In this document: positions 1 to 10,400 of the stretch, piece after piece
Layout of the letters: every line of letters begins with the position of its first letter
How positions within the stretch are numbered: the first letter of the stretch is position 1
From: Globodera rostochiensis
Taxonomy: Eukaryota; Nematoda; Chromadorea; Rhabditida; Heteroderidae
Direction of reading: 5' to 3'
Length of the DNA: 64,000 nucleotides
Assembly: GCA_018350325.1 (NCBI GenBank)
Contig: JAEVLN010000026.1
Location: forward strand, 558,001-622,000
Notes under the pieces: generated by a model
Database searches by the model: none
Seen by the model: only the letters and a program-made list of their open reading frames with translations
Told to the model about the DNA's origin: nothing
Position numbers and translations under genes: made by a program

Positions 1-130
1 CGCGGATGAAGACCTCACGAAATTCGCGGACAGGATCCAAAAGTTAGTTCGGTGTGCGTACACGGGACTAAACGTTGGTCCGTTGGACGAAATCTCGAAG
101 AAAATTTTTTGTTTTGAACATCAACGATAG
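1..130 (+). pseudogene. Retroelement gag-like relic
   Basis: Frame 2 is open from the window edge to a stop near 129 and reads as a charged helical segment including LTKFADRIQKLVRCAY, which resembles the gag of nematode LTR retrotransposons. The similarity continues in a broken frame to about 240. No other part of an element is visible here. This is pattern recognition only, and the call could be wrong. Confidence 0.3.
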
Positions 131-488
131 GGATTTGGCGAGATTTTTGGAGTGTCAGAACAAAACGAGTTAGACGAACGACGAAATGGTTATGCTCGCA
201 ATAAACTGAATTTGCTGGATCCGGAAAAAGTTCAGGCGCAGATTGAAGGAAAGAACCGCTGAAAAGTTCAACAAAGGGAACGAGCGTTTTAGGCCGTTTT
301 TTTCATCAAGCCAATTAGGAACAAAGCCTTGAACAAAGAATAGCTTAATTTGCTCGCTTTTGACAGAATTTTTGCATAAAACCACAAAATATATTTTAAG
401 AAATCTCAAAATTGATGCAATTAAATTTCGAATTTTCAACAAAGGAACGAAATTTGCAAAGTTTAGTTCACGGAATATGTCGTGAATA

Positions 489-1821
489 TCACTTATATTT
501 TTTGTTCACGGAGTGTTGCACTTCTATTCTTTCTGTTCTTTTTTTCTTTGCCAGATTCCAGGCCCATAAAGTATTATCTGACGAGGCCATCGGCGGATGT
601 TCAGAAGTGCTAAGAAAATAAATCTTATAAATCTTTTAAACATTAAATCTTATCTTTTAATTCCAGATATTGAATATCAAAATTTGATTACTCGTTATCC
701 GCAAAAGGTGGGCGATTTTCAGATAATGAATGTTCATCAACAAAATTTACAAATTGTTTTTTCCATCTATATAGTGTTTTTCTCTCAATGTTTAGAATAT
801 TGGCAATATTACTTTCACTAATTTTAGGATTTATTTGTTTAATTTTATAATATTTTCCCATCAATTTTAATTTCTTTTTATTGGAATACGCTAAAAGAAA
901 TTTGTTAACAAATTATAATTAATTAAACTTTACAATTGACGGGAAGTCCGAATTCTTTTTTCCAATTGTATAGTGTTGCTTGTGCAATGTTCAGGCTATT
1001 TGCAATATCACTGACACTTAGATTAGGATTTCTTTGTTTAATTTTGTAATATTTTCCAATCAATTCCATTTTCTTGCTATCGGAGTATTTAAATTGCGCT
1101 AAAATATGAATAATTTGAAGTGATTATTTAAATTCATACAATTGAGGGGAAGTTCAAATTCTTTTTTCCAACAACGAAATGTTTCATCAGAAATACACAA
1201 ATCTTTAGCAAGTTTATTCTGTTTTCCATATTGACTCATTTTGATCTCATCAATTCGTGCAATAAATTCGCGCTTTTTCTTTTCATAAAAATTATTTTGA
1301 TTTCTTTTCGTTTTGCGACTTAAGCCAAATTCTTTCTTCCATTTATAAATTTTGTCGCGATTGACTCCCAAATCTTTTCCAATTTTGCGTTCAATTTTAA
1401 CTTTTTCTGTTACTGCGAATTTTCCTTTTTTGTTGACAGCTTCTCTCATTGCGTGAAATTTGGAAATAATTTTTCGTTTTTCTTGCTCAGAGAATTCATT
1501 TTCTTCATTAATACCTTCAATTGTTTCATCATCACTTTGATCAATGCGATCCGGGTCTTCCTGTGTAAGATTCTGATCAGTCGAATCCGAATTATAAGCT
1601 TCAACATCCTGATCTATATTGTCATCATGATCAGCTTGTTCATTTAGTGCATTTTCTCCCGAGTTTAACGGCGATGTTTCCACTTTTATTTGTTGATGGT
1701 CATTTTCGTCCCATCCTTTTCCATATATTTCATCAAAAGTTGGTAGAATTTTCTTTTCATTAACAGACAAAGTTAAATGTGCTGCCTTTAAAAATAGAAA
1801 TAATAAAAGCAATAAATTCAT
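489..1821 (-). CDS. Secreted multi-HTH protein, gene 1 (four HTH modules)
   Basis: Four exons: 1821-1140, 1098-934, 890-692 and 609-489. Together they make 1167 nt (388 aa) with all phases consistent. Residues 1-20 form a hydrophobic signal peptide (MNLLLLLFLFLKAAHLTLSV). An acidic D/E/N/Q-rich linker follows (about 25-115). HTH modules 1 and 2 are in exon 1, ending in IYKWKKEFGL and FRCWKKEFEL. Exons 2 and 3 each add another HTH (LYNWKKEFGL, LYRWKKQFV). The last exon encodes a Trp-rich tail with LAKKKRTE, a basic NLS-like motif. Exon 2 is exactly 165 nt with phase-1 boundaries at both ends, so it inserts a module without shifting the frame. The other intact copies have three HTHs. The domains look like transposase/Psq-type homeodomain-like HTHs. 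The function is unknown; secretion with nuclear targeting is inferred. Confidence 0.8.
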
Positions 1822-2588
1822 TTTCTTGAGTTGATTCTGAAAGAATTTAAAACTAATATAAATATTTTTTCAATCCATATAATTAATGTAAATGAAATTT
1901 TTTGATTTTTTTCTTAGTGTTTTATTGGGAAAAGCTTAAGTAAGGTAACATATGACGTGCAACTAGTAAGAAAACATAAAATGACACGTTATTGAAAGCC
2001 ATTTTTTTACAAATAAATTTCAAACTATATTTCGCCTTCCGGCTCCTGTCAAAGTCAAATTTTCATTATTAACTTTTTTCAAAAACAACCAAAACAGTTA
2101 ATAACTTCTTGTTAGTAGAGCTATCTACGACAGAAGCTAATCAATTGGCAATTTAGCAGCATTTTGTGGATTTTTGGATGGATAAGGTTACAGAATTTAT
2201 AAAGATTTCGCCCTTTGGACGTAGCCCGCCAGATTACATCTTTAAATACTAGTATCCCGAACCCCTCCCCTTTGTAGCGCTTCACGGTTAGAACCATTGC
2301 GGGACTCTTCATTCAGGCGCGGATATCGTCTTTGGCGTGGTCCGACTTTCGGGTATTCTGCTGTTCCTGATCATTGTCACTTGCTAAAACATTAATACAC
2401 CCCTAATGATGGGATTTTCATGGGAATTCATTAGGAAATTTAAAAATTGTATCAAACATTTTGATTTTAAATTTATAAATTCAGTTTGCACGAATCATGA
2501 AAATCAATGCAAATCTCAGAACAAAAAAAAATGTAAAAAATTACTAGTTAAAATTCCAAATTGCTGAACCTACTTCTATTCTTTCTGT

Positions 2589-2648
<60 letters not shown>

Positions 2649-2838
2649 ATAATGCTAAGTAAAAAATATAAAAATCAATTTATGCAATTTTTTACTTTAT
2701 ATGAATTATATTATTGTATTGGCATACAATCAAGCCATAAAAATATACGAGTTTTGTAAATAGCTCTTTGTTTAAAAACGTTGATCTCCATTACAATGTT
2801 TATTAATTTATTTAGAAAAAGTATCAACATTGCTTTAA
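1822..2838. other. Intergenic, with shared HTH-family upstream block
   Basis: About 1820-2100 holds the upstream block shared with other HTH genes (AATAACGTGTCATTTTATG-like, here on the minus strand). Around 2100-2160 is a segment repeated in opposite orientation near 7795-7860. No gene was recognised. Confidence 0.5.
2590..2645. repeat. (TA)n microsatellite
   Basis: An uninterrupted TA dinucleotide run of roughly 55 bases between two HTH-family genes. Confidence 0.95.
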
Positions 2839-3778
2839 ATGAAGCGCTGGATTTTATTATTTCTATTTTTAAAGACAGCACATTTAACTTTGTCTGTTAA
2901 TGAAAAGAAAATTCTACCAACTTTTGATGAAATATATGGGAAAGGATGGGACGAAAATGACCATGAAAAAATAAAAGTGGAAACATCGCCGTTAAACTCA
3001 CTAAATGAACAAGCTGATCATGATCACAATATAGATCAGGATGTTGAAGCTTATAATTCGGATTCGACTGATCAGAATCTTACACAGGAAGACCCGGATC
3101 GCATTGATCAAAGTGATGATGAAACAATTGAAGAAATTAATGATGAAAATGAATTCTCTGAGCAAGAAAAACGCGAAATTATTTCCAAATTTCACGCGAT
3201 GAGAGAAAAAGTAAACAAAAAAGGAAATTCACAGCAACAGAAAAAGTTAAAATTGAGCGTAAAATTGGAAACAAATTGGGAGTCAATCGCGACAAAATTT
3301 ATAAATGGAAAAAAGAATTTGGCTTAATTCGCAAAACGAAAAGAAATAAAAAAAGTTTTTATGTAAAGAAAAAGAGCGAATTTATTGCACGAATTGATGA
3401 CATCAAAATATGCCGGGCAGGAGAACAGAATAAACTTGCTAAAGATTTGGGAATTTCTGATGAAACATTTTGTCGTTGGAAAAAAGAGCTTGGACTTTCC
3501 GTTAATTGTATTTTTTGAATTTATTTTTCAAAAGTTATTAAATTTAATTTAGCGCAATTTAGTAAACACTCCGATAGCGAGAAATCGGAATTGATAAGAA
3601 AATATTCCAATATCAAACGAAGAAATTCTAAAATTAGTGACCGTGATATTGCTAATATTCTAAATATTGGATATTCGACACTACGCAAATGGAGAAAGCG
3701 ATTCGGCCTAATTTTGAATCAAAATTCCGTTGATGAACATTCATTGCCGGATAATGGCTCATCTTTTGCGGATAAAGA
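2839..3778 (+). pseudogene. Multi-HTH family copy 2, frameshifted
   Basis: Exon 1 (2839-3507) encodes a leader beginning MKRWILLFLFLK and the acidic linker. A one-base deletion near 3221-3228 (compare 31381-31395) then shifts the frame before HTH1. The original frame resumes as a separate open stretch with GVNRDKIYKWKKEFGL and FCRWKKELGL. Exon 2 (3553-3778) with HTH3 (LRKWRKRFGL) is intact and ends at the family donor GA|GTATTC. No last exon is visible downstream. From 2896 to about 3872 the sequence is identical to copy 3, including the deletion, while the first 57 coding bases differ. It is probably a pseudogene, unless the shared indel is an assembly error. Confidence 0.75.
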
Positions 3779-3875
3779 GTATTCAAATTTTAAAATATTT
3801 ATATTTATCGACAAAAAATAAAATTTAATATTTAGTTGATCATAGGGTCCCCGAAACAATAAGGACCCAAAAAAA

Positions 3876-4060
3876 TGAATTCTCTGAGCAAGAAAAACGA
3901 GAAATTATTTACAATTCAAGAAAAAGGAGAAAGTTACAAAAAAAGATTGGGCTAAAATTGAGGAGAAAATTGGTAAAAAATCGCAACAAAATTTATCAAA
4001 AAAGATTTGGCTTTCGTGAAATCGCAGAAGTTCCGTCCTTTTAGAATGCCATTAGAAGTC
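3876..4060 (+). pseudogene. Fragment of multi-HTH exon 1
   Basis: The stretch starts with ENEFSEQEKREI-coding sequence as in exon 1 of the HTH family and decays over about 180 bases into a rearranged HTH1 region. It directly follows the end of the tract shared by copies 2 and 3. Confidence 0.6.
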
Positions 4061-4820
4061 GAATAATGTGCTTTATTCCGTAGGTAGATAAGGGTTAAAT
4101 GTGAGGGACAAGCGGCTTCCCCGGTTCGGGCCGGGGAAAGAAAAGTGGGTCGGGATCCGGATCCGACTATAAAAGTGATTATTGAGGAAGAGCGGAGGTA
4201 GAACAGCGGCGAGTCCCCAGGGGTGGCGATGAGGGGACGAAGAGTCCGTTGACGAAAAGTCCGTTGACGAAAAGTCCATTGACGAAAAGTCCATTGACGA
4301 AAAGTCAGGGAACCATAAATAGGTAAGCAAAAAGACTGTTCAAATGAGTAATATTTCTGGCAATAACAATAGGATGGAAAGGTTGTAATAAAATTATTTA
4401 TTATTCTTTGTAACAAATATTAATATTTACTATGAATTTAAAATTGTTGGGTATTAATTGAAAAACACATAATCTAATTTCTTTACTCCATAACACCTTC
4501 ATTGAGGCAAATATAATTTTTGCATATATTTTTCAATTTTAAATGCATCACATTTATTTTGACGATTATTGCTCAAAAAGTCGGAAAACATTTATGTTTA
4601 TCTGTCCCACAATTGCTGAGGCATTTGAAATGTTCCGTTCTTTTTCAATTATATTAATAAGTTATAGCGTTCAAAAGCTTTTATAATTTAAAACAAATAT
4701 TAACGTCAAATATATAATTTGTCGCGTTGGATGAAAGTAATCAAATTTTCGAAGCTTGGGTTCAATAAAAAAAAACAGTAACACAATGTCAATACATAAA
4801 ATTACATTTCACACGTAGGG
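4061..4820. other. Intergenic with short tandem repeat
   Basis: Around 4240-4310 is a tandem of about five 15-base units of the type GTTGACGAAAAGTCC, followed by AT-rich sequence. A GC-rich hairpin (CCCCGGTTCGGGCCGGGG) sits near 4119. No gene recognised. Confidence 0.5.
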
Positions 4821-4825
4821 CCCTC

Positions 4826-5173
4826 ACCAAATGTAAACTCCCCAAATGTTCCTATGATCAACGTTTGAAATTATTTAAACTGGAATCTTTGGCATCTCGT
4901 CGCAAACTTTTTGATTTCTGCATGATGCACAAAATATGTCACAGTCACACTCATTTCAACCCAAAAGATATAATTCCTTTCAACACACGCACTAGTCGTC
5001 GTCATTCTCTCCAAATCCGCAAAAAAAGAAAAACCCCATTTACTTCCAATTTATTCCTTCACCGCTGCACCAATTCCTGGAATTCCCTCCCCTCTGACAT
5101 TGTCTCAATATCTTCCCCCCAGCTGTTCAAAGCTAAAGTGCTGTCCCACCTAAAGACATTCGATACAATCTGA
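4826..5173 (+). pseudogene. LINE ORF2 C-terminal fragment
   Basis: The open frame has the conserved C-terminal region of CR1/jockey-like LINE polyproteins: LKLFKLESLASRR, MHKICHSHTH, TSNLFLHRC and NSWNSLPSDIV. The same motifs occur in order in the larger LINE at 62962-64000 (minus). No reverse transcriptase core remains, so this is a 5'-truncated copy. Confidence 0.75.
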
Positions 5174-5253
5174 ATGATTTTATTGATTCCATCATGTTAG
5201 TGATTTGCTTGCATTTCCTTTGATGTGATAAATAAATGTAAATAATACACCCA

Positions 5254-5480
5254 AATCTGGGGCCCTTTGCTAGTCTTGGGGTTTACTAAACCCGGGTTTA
5301 ATTAATTATTTTATTTTACCATTAAATTTTTGGGGTTTAGTAAACCCGGGTTAGCGCCCGAGTTTAACCGCTTTGAAACGTCTTTTTTTTTAACCTGGGT
5401 TAAGTTAACCCGGGTTTAAATTAATTAGTTTATTTTACTAATAAATTTATCAAAATAAATGGTTAGCCCGGGTATAGGCG
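5254..5480. repeat. AACCCGGGTT palindromic repeat cluster
   Basis: Several copies of AAACCCGGGTTTA-like palindromes in direct and inverted order, separated by AT-rich spacers. The organisation suggests a small MITE or foldback repeat. No ends or target duplication could be fixed. Confidence 0.5.
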
Positions 5481-5687
5481 AAAATATAGTTTGAAATTTA
5501 TTTGTAAACAATTGGCATTCAATAACGTGTCATTTTATGTGTTCTTACTACATTCATACACACACATCATATAAGACCTTACTTAAGCTTTTCCAATAAA
5601 ATACTAAGAAAAAAATTCATTTACTTTCATTATATGAATTAAATATTTATATTCAATTCTTTCAGAGCCAATAATTTACACAAGAAA

Positions 5688-7059
5688 ATGAATTTATTGC
5701 TTTTTTTATTTCTATTTTTAAATGTATTACATTTAATTTTGACGGTTAATGAAAAGAAAATTCTACCAACTTTTGATGAAATATATGGGAAAGGATGGGA
5801 CGAAAATGACCATGAAAAAATAAAAGTGGAAACATCGCCGTTAAACTCACTAAATGAACAAGCTGATCATGATCACAATATAGATCAGGATGTTGAAGCT
5901 TATAATTCGGATTCGACTGATCAGAATCTTACACAGGAAGACCCGGATCGCATTGATCAAAGTGATGATGAAACAATTGAAGAAATTAATGATGAAAATG
6001 AATTCTCTGAGCAAGAAAAACGCGAAATTATTTCCAAATTTCACGCGATGAGAGAAAAAGTAAACAAAAAAGGAAATTCACAGCAACAGAAAAAGTTAAA
6101 ATTGAGCGTAAAATTGGAAACAAATTGGGAGTCAATCGCGACAAAATTTATAAATGGAAAAAAGAATTTGGCTTAATTCGCAAAACGAAAAGAAATAAAA
6201 AAAGTTTTTATGTAAAGAAAAAGAGCGAATTTATTGCACGAATTGATGACATCAAAATATGCCGGGCAGGAGAACAGAATAAACTTGCTAAAGATTTGGG
6301 AATTTCTGATGAAACATTTTGTCGTTGGAAAAAAGAGCTTGGACTTTCCGTTAATTGTATTTTTTGAATTTATTTTTCAAAAGTTATTAAATTTAATTTA
6401 GCGCAATTTAGTAAACACTCCGATAGCGAGAAATCGGAATTGATAAGAAAATATTCCAATATCAAACGAAGAAATTCTAAAATTAGTGACCGTGATATTG
6501 CTAATATTCTAAATATTGGATATTCGACACTACGCAAATGGAGAAAGCGATTCGGCCTAATTTTGAATCAAAATTCCGTTGATGAACATTCATTGCCGGA
6601 TAATGGCTCATCTTTTGCGGATAAAGAGTATTCAAATTTTAAAATATTTATATTTATCGACAAAAAATAAAATTTAATATTTAGTTGATCATAGGGTCCC
6701 CGAAACAATAAGGACCCAAAACCGCTTTTATAGGTTTTCTTATGCGCTACAAACGAATATGTAACTTAAAATTTTAGCGCACTCGCCCTCTAAATTTGTT
6801 GCGATTGGTCCGCAGGACAAAATTTAGGTCAAAAAAATCCATTTTTGACAATATTTAATAGTTCAAAAACCGGTTTAAGTCGATGTGCGCTAAAATTTTA
6901 GGTTAAATATTCGTTTTAAGCACATAATTTCCCTTATTTTCTTATTATAGCACTTCTGAACATTCGGTGCCCTCGTCGGATGATAATTTGTGGGCCTGGA
7001 ATCTGGCAAAGAAAAAAAGAACAGAAAGAATTGAAATGGAACATTCCGGAAAGAAATAA
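5688..7059 (+). pseudogene. Multi-HTH family copy 3, frameshifted
   Basis: Exon 1 (5688-6356) has leader MNLLLFLFLFLN, then the acidic linker. It carries the same one-base deletion as copy 2 (near 6070-6077), which breaks the frame before HTH1. Exon 2 (6402-6627) holds HTH3. Exon 3 (6951-7059) encodes TSEHSVPSSDDNLWAWNLAK followed by KKRTE and a stop. All splice signals are present, so the single indel is the only lesion seen. Positions 5745 to about 6721 match copy 2 base for base. Intron 2 (6628-6950) and the DNA beyond exon 3 match, in inverted orientation, the region around gene 6 at 22560-23520. Confidence 0.75.
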
Positions 7060-8129
7060 AGACATTGTTCAGCCATTTGCAAATTATTATTTTGGTGGAT
7101 AAAAATGTTAAAAATATGACTAAATATGAATAAATATCAAAAATCACGAATAACCAAATAATCGAAATAAAAATCATACCCCTATTAAAATAAAATTAAC
7201 ATTTTTTGAAAAAGTTTTGTTATGAAAAAAATCAGATTAGGGATCTGTTTTTTAGATAAAAATGCGATCTTTAAAGGTGCATTTTTTGTTTAATTACATT
7301 TTCTTAAGGATTTTTGAATAAAATATGGACAAAAATTCGACATATGAATTTTGGGAAATAAAAAAAAGTGATTTTTATGTGTATAAATTTGTTGATATTT
7401 ATGTTAATTTTGGTAGTTAAAATAATCTGTTCCAAAATTCTGTTTCTTTATTTTGGACAATTATTGTAAGTTTTGCAAAAATCGTTCAAATTTTGTTGAA
7501 ATTCTGTTATTTAAATGCAACAATTTTGAGCTACTTTAATTGTGATTTTATACGTGAGAAGATAGATTAGGATTTCATTTTGGCATTTTTACTGAATTTA
7601 TTCTCAAAATGACCGGAAGTCTGACAAATGAACAACAACGGTTTCTTCAACAATAAATGAACCAAAAAAATGCCAGAAAATGTGACACATTTAGTTCTGC
7701 GGAGAGACCAACTCGTTAATATGACACTTTTAAATTAATTTCACAAAATTATATCATCATCAAAAGAGCAATTTAAAAAAATGGGTTCGAAAAATCCACA
7801 AAATGCTGCTAAATTTAGCTTCTGTCGTAGATAGCTCTACTAACAAGAAGTTATTAACTAAATTGGTTGTTTTTGAAAAAAGTTAATAATGAAAATTTGA
7901 CTTTGACAGGTAGCCGGAAGACGAAATATAGTTTGAAATTTATTTGTAAAAAAATGGCTTTCAATAACGTGTCATTTTATGTTTTCTTACTAGTTGCACG
8001 TCATATGTTACCTTACTTAAGCTTTTCCCAATAAAATACCAAGAAAAAATCGAAAAATTTCATTTACTTTAAATATATGGATTAAATCTATTTGTTTAAA
8101 TACTTTCAGAGCCAATATTTCTCAAGAAG
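7060..8129. other. Intergenic, repeat shared with 22.5-23.5 kb, and upstream block of gene 4
   Basis: About 7060-7560 is an inverted-orientation relative of 22680-23280. About 7920-8105 is the HTH-family upstream block (AACGTGTCATTTTATG, CTTACTTAAGCTTTTCCCAATAAAAT in pieces). No coding sequence recognised. Confidence 0.5.
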
Positions 8130-9241
8130 ATGAATTTTTTGCTTTTATTATTTTTATTTTTAAATGCAGCGCATTTAATTTTGTCTGTTAATGAACCAAA
8201 AGTTGGGAACATCGGACCAACTTTTGATGAAATATATGGGAAAGGATGGGACGAAAATGACCATGAAAAAATAAAAGTGGAAACATCGCCAATAAACTCG
8301 GGAGAAAATGCACAAAATGAACAAGCTGATCATGCTGACAATATAGATCAGGATGTTGAAGCTTATAATTCGGATTCGACTGATCAGAATCTTACACAGA
8401 AAGACCCGGATCGCATTGATCAAAGTGATGATGAAACAATTGAAGAAATTAATGATGAAAATGAATTCGCTGAGAAAGAAAAACGAGAAATTATTTCCAA
8501 ATTTCACGCGTTGAGAAAAGAATATAACGGAAAATTCCCGGCAACAGAAAGGGTTAAAATTGAACGTAAAATTGGAAAAGATTTGGGAGTTTATCGCGAG
8601 AAAATTTATAAATGGAAAAAAGAATTTGGCTTAAGTCACAAAATAAAAAGAAATAAAAATAATTTTTATAAAAAGAAAAAGCGCGAATTTATTGCAAGAA
8701 TAGAAGAGATAAAAATGTGCCAACGTGGAGAACAGAATAAACTAGCTAAAGATTTGGGTATTTCTGAAATGACATTTCGTAGTTGGAAAAAAGAATTTGG
8801 ACTTCCCTTTAAATGTATGAATTTAAATAATCATTTTCAAAAATATTCACTTAAATTTAGCGAAATACTCCGATCGCGAAAAATTAGAAGTAATGAGAAA
8901 ATATTACAAAATTAAACAAATAAATCCTAAAATTAGTGAAAGGGATATTGCCAATATTCTAAACATTGAGAAAACAACATTATATAGATGGAAAAAACAA
9001 TTTGTAAATTTTGTTGATGATCAATCATTGCCGGAGAATCACCCAACTTTTGCGGATAACGAGTATTCAAATTTACTATTTAATATTTTCAGCAATTTAA
9101 AAATAAATTAATGTATTTATAAATAAATTTTCGTATTATAGCACTTCTGAACATCCGATGGCCTCGTCGGATGATACTTTATGGGCCTGGAATCTGGCAA
9201 AGAAAAAAAGAACAGAAGTGGAACAGTCCGGAAACAATTAG
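8130..9241 (+). CDS. Secreted multi-HTH protein, gene 4
   Basis: Exons 8130-8814, 8861-9062 and 9142-9241 total 987 nt (328 aa) and close in frame. A signal peptide covers residues 1 to about 20 (FLLLLFLFLNAAHLILSV). An acidic linker runs to about 115. HTH1 ends IYKWKKEFGL near 170, HTH2 ends FRSWKKEFGLPF near 226 and HTH3 in exon 2 ends LYRWKKQFV. The last exon gives SSDDTLWAWNLAKKKRTE, ending SGNN. Introns are 46 and 79 nt with GT-AG ends. The start ATG follows a TTTCAGAGCC stretch that could be a trans-splice acceptor. This is the cleanest reference copy of the family. DNA binding is inferred from the HTH shape, and nuclear targeting from the KKKR motif. Confidence 0.85.
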
Positions 9242-10130
9242 ACAAAAATTGAATTTATTCAGAAAATAGTAAACATTTTCAAACTCTGTCGCCCGCAATT
9301 ATCACAACATATCAAATAAAATTTTTTTGGTCTTTATTTAAGTATTTTTGTGATCCAAACTGTTGCAATGTCACGGGAAATTTTGTCGATCGAGAATCTC
9401 TAAAAAATATCTCAAAAAATTTTGACGAGTATATCGATTATCCGTGCTTTAGTTAAATGTGCTAAAAGTCGCTCTAATTCTAAAACTTTCCTAAGAAATT
9501 GCTTGCTATTTTTGAGTTTTTTTCATGATGACAAATTCGCAAATAAGATTTTATTCTAATTAAAGGGTGGGGTTTTTAGTAAACAATTTGAATAAAATTC
9601 ATTCACTTTGTGTTTCACGTTGGATAATTGAGGATTTCATAGACCCGATATTTATCCACGGCATTTATTTAATTATTTTTACTGCGAGTTTTGACTCATT
9701 TTCATCCAAAAATCTGTCGCAAAATTTTCAATTTAAAATAGTAAAAAGTTAGTCAAAACGGAAATTAAAGCTCATAAAATTGTGTCAAATATTTGAAAAT
9801 TAATTAAATTCATCATTTATTGTTGAAAACTTTTAGTCTTAATGATTTTATAAAGCAAATTGAACATAGTCAACAAGGTTTTACAAACATTCATTACTGA
9901 AATTTATTGGTAATAATCTATAATTACATTTGTTTAAAATTTTACACAAAGAAATTGTGAAATAAACAGACATTCAACCTAATCATTTGGCGCCCGGTGG
10001 CTTTAAGTAATTATAATTTTCATCTGCTTAGGTCCAATATGAAAGTAAATATTCCCACAGAAAGATGAAAGCGTAAAAAATGATAATTAAAGCCAAACTC
10101 CCCATATCTTCTTTCTTTTTCAATATAATT
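9242..10130. other. Intergenic between HTH gene 4 and receptor A
   Basis: AT-rich sequence. A 61-codon open stretch at 9567-9752 shows no recognisable feature. I see no gene or element boundaries. Confidence 0.5.
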
Positions 10131-10134
10131 TTAA

Positions 10135-10400
10135 TGGTTATTAAATTTAAATTATTACATTGATAATTTTTGATTTATTTATTTAAAAATGGCATCTCCG
10201 TCCGGCACCGTCGTTCTGTTGCCCTTTTAAATGTTATAAATTTGAATTATTACATTAATAATTTTTTGATTTATTTATTTGAAAATGGCATCTTCGTCCG
10301 GCACCGTCGTTCTGTTGCCTTTTTAATATAAATTTGAATTATTACATTAATAATTTTTTGATTTATTTATTTGAAAATGGCATCTCCGTCCGGCACCGTC
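10135..10400 (+). repeat. Triplicated start region of receptor A
   Basis: A unit of about 95 bases is present three times in tandem. It contains ATTATTACATTRATAATTTTT, the ATG and the first dozen codons (ATGGCATCTCCGTCCGGCAC). Only the third copy continues into the gene. The first two give short upstream ORFs that read MASPSGTVVLLPF or MASSSGTVVLLPF and then stop. Confidence 0.9.

Noticed and set aside
1453..1647. Short antisense frame (FGNNFSFFLLREFIFF) seen opposite every HTH gene
   Set aside because: It is the complement of the conserved acidic linker, present in each copy only because the linker is conserved.
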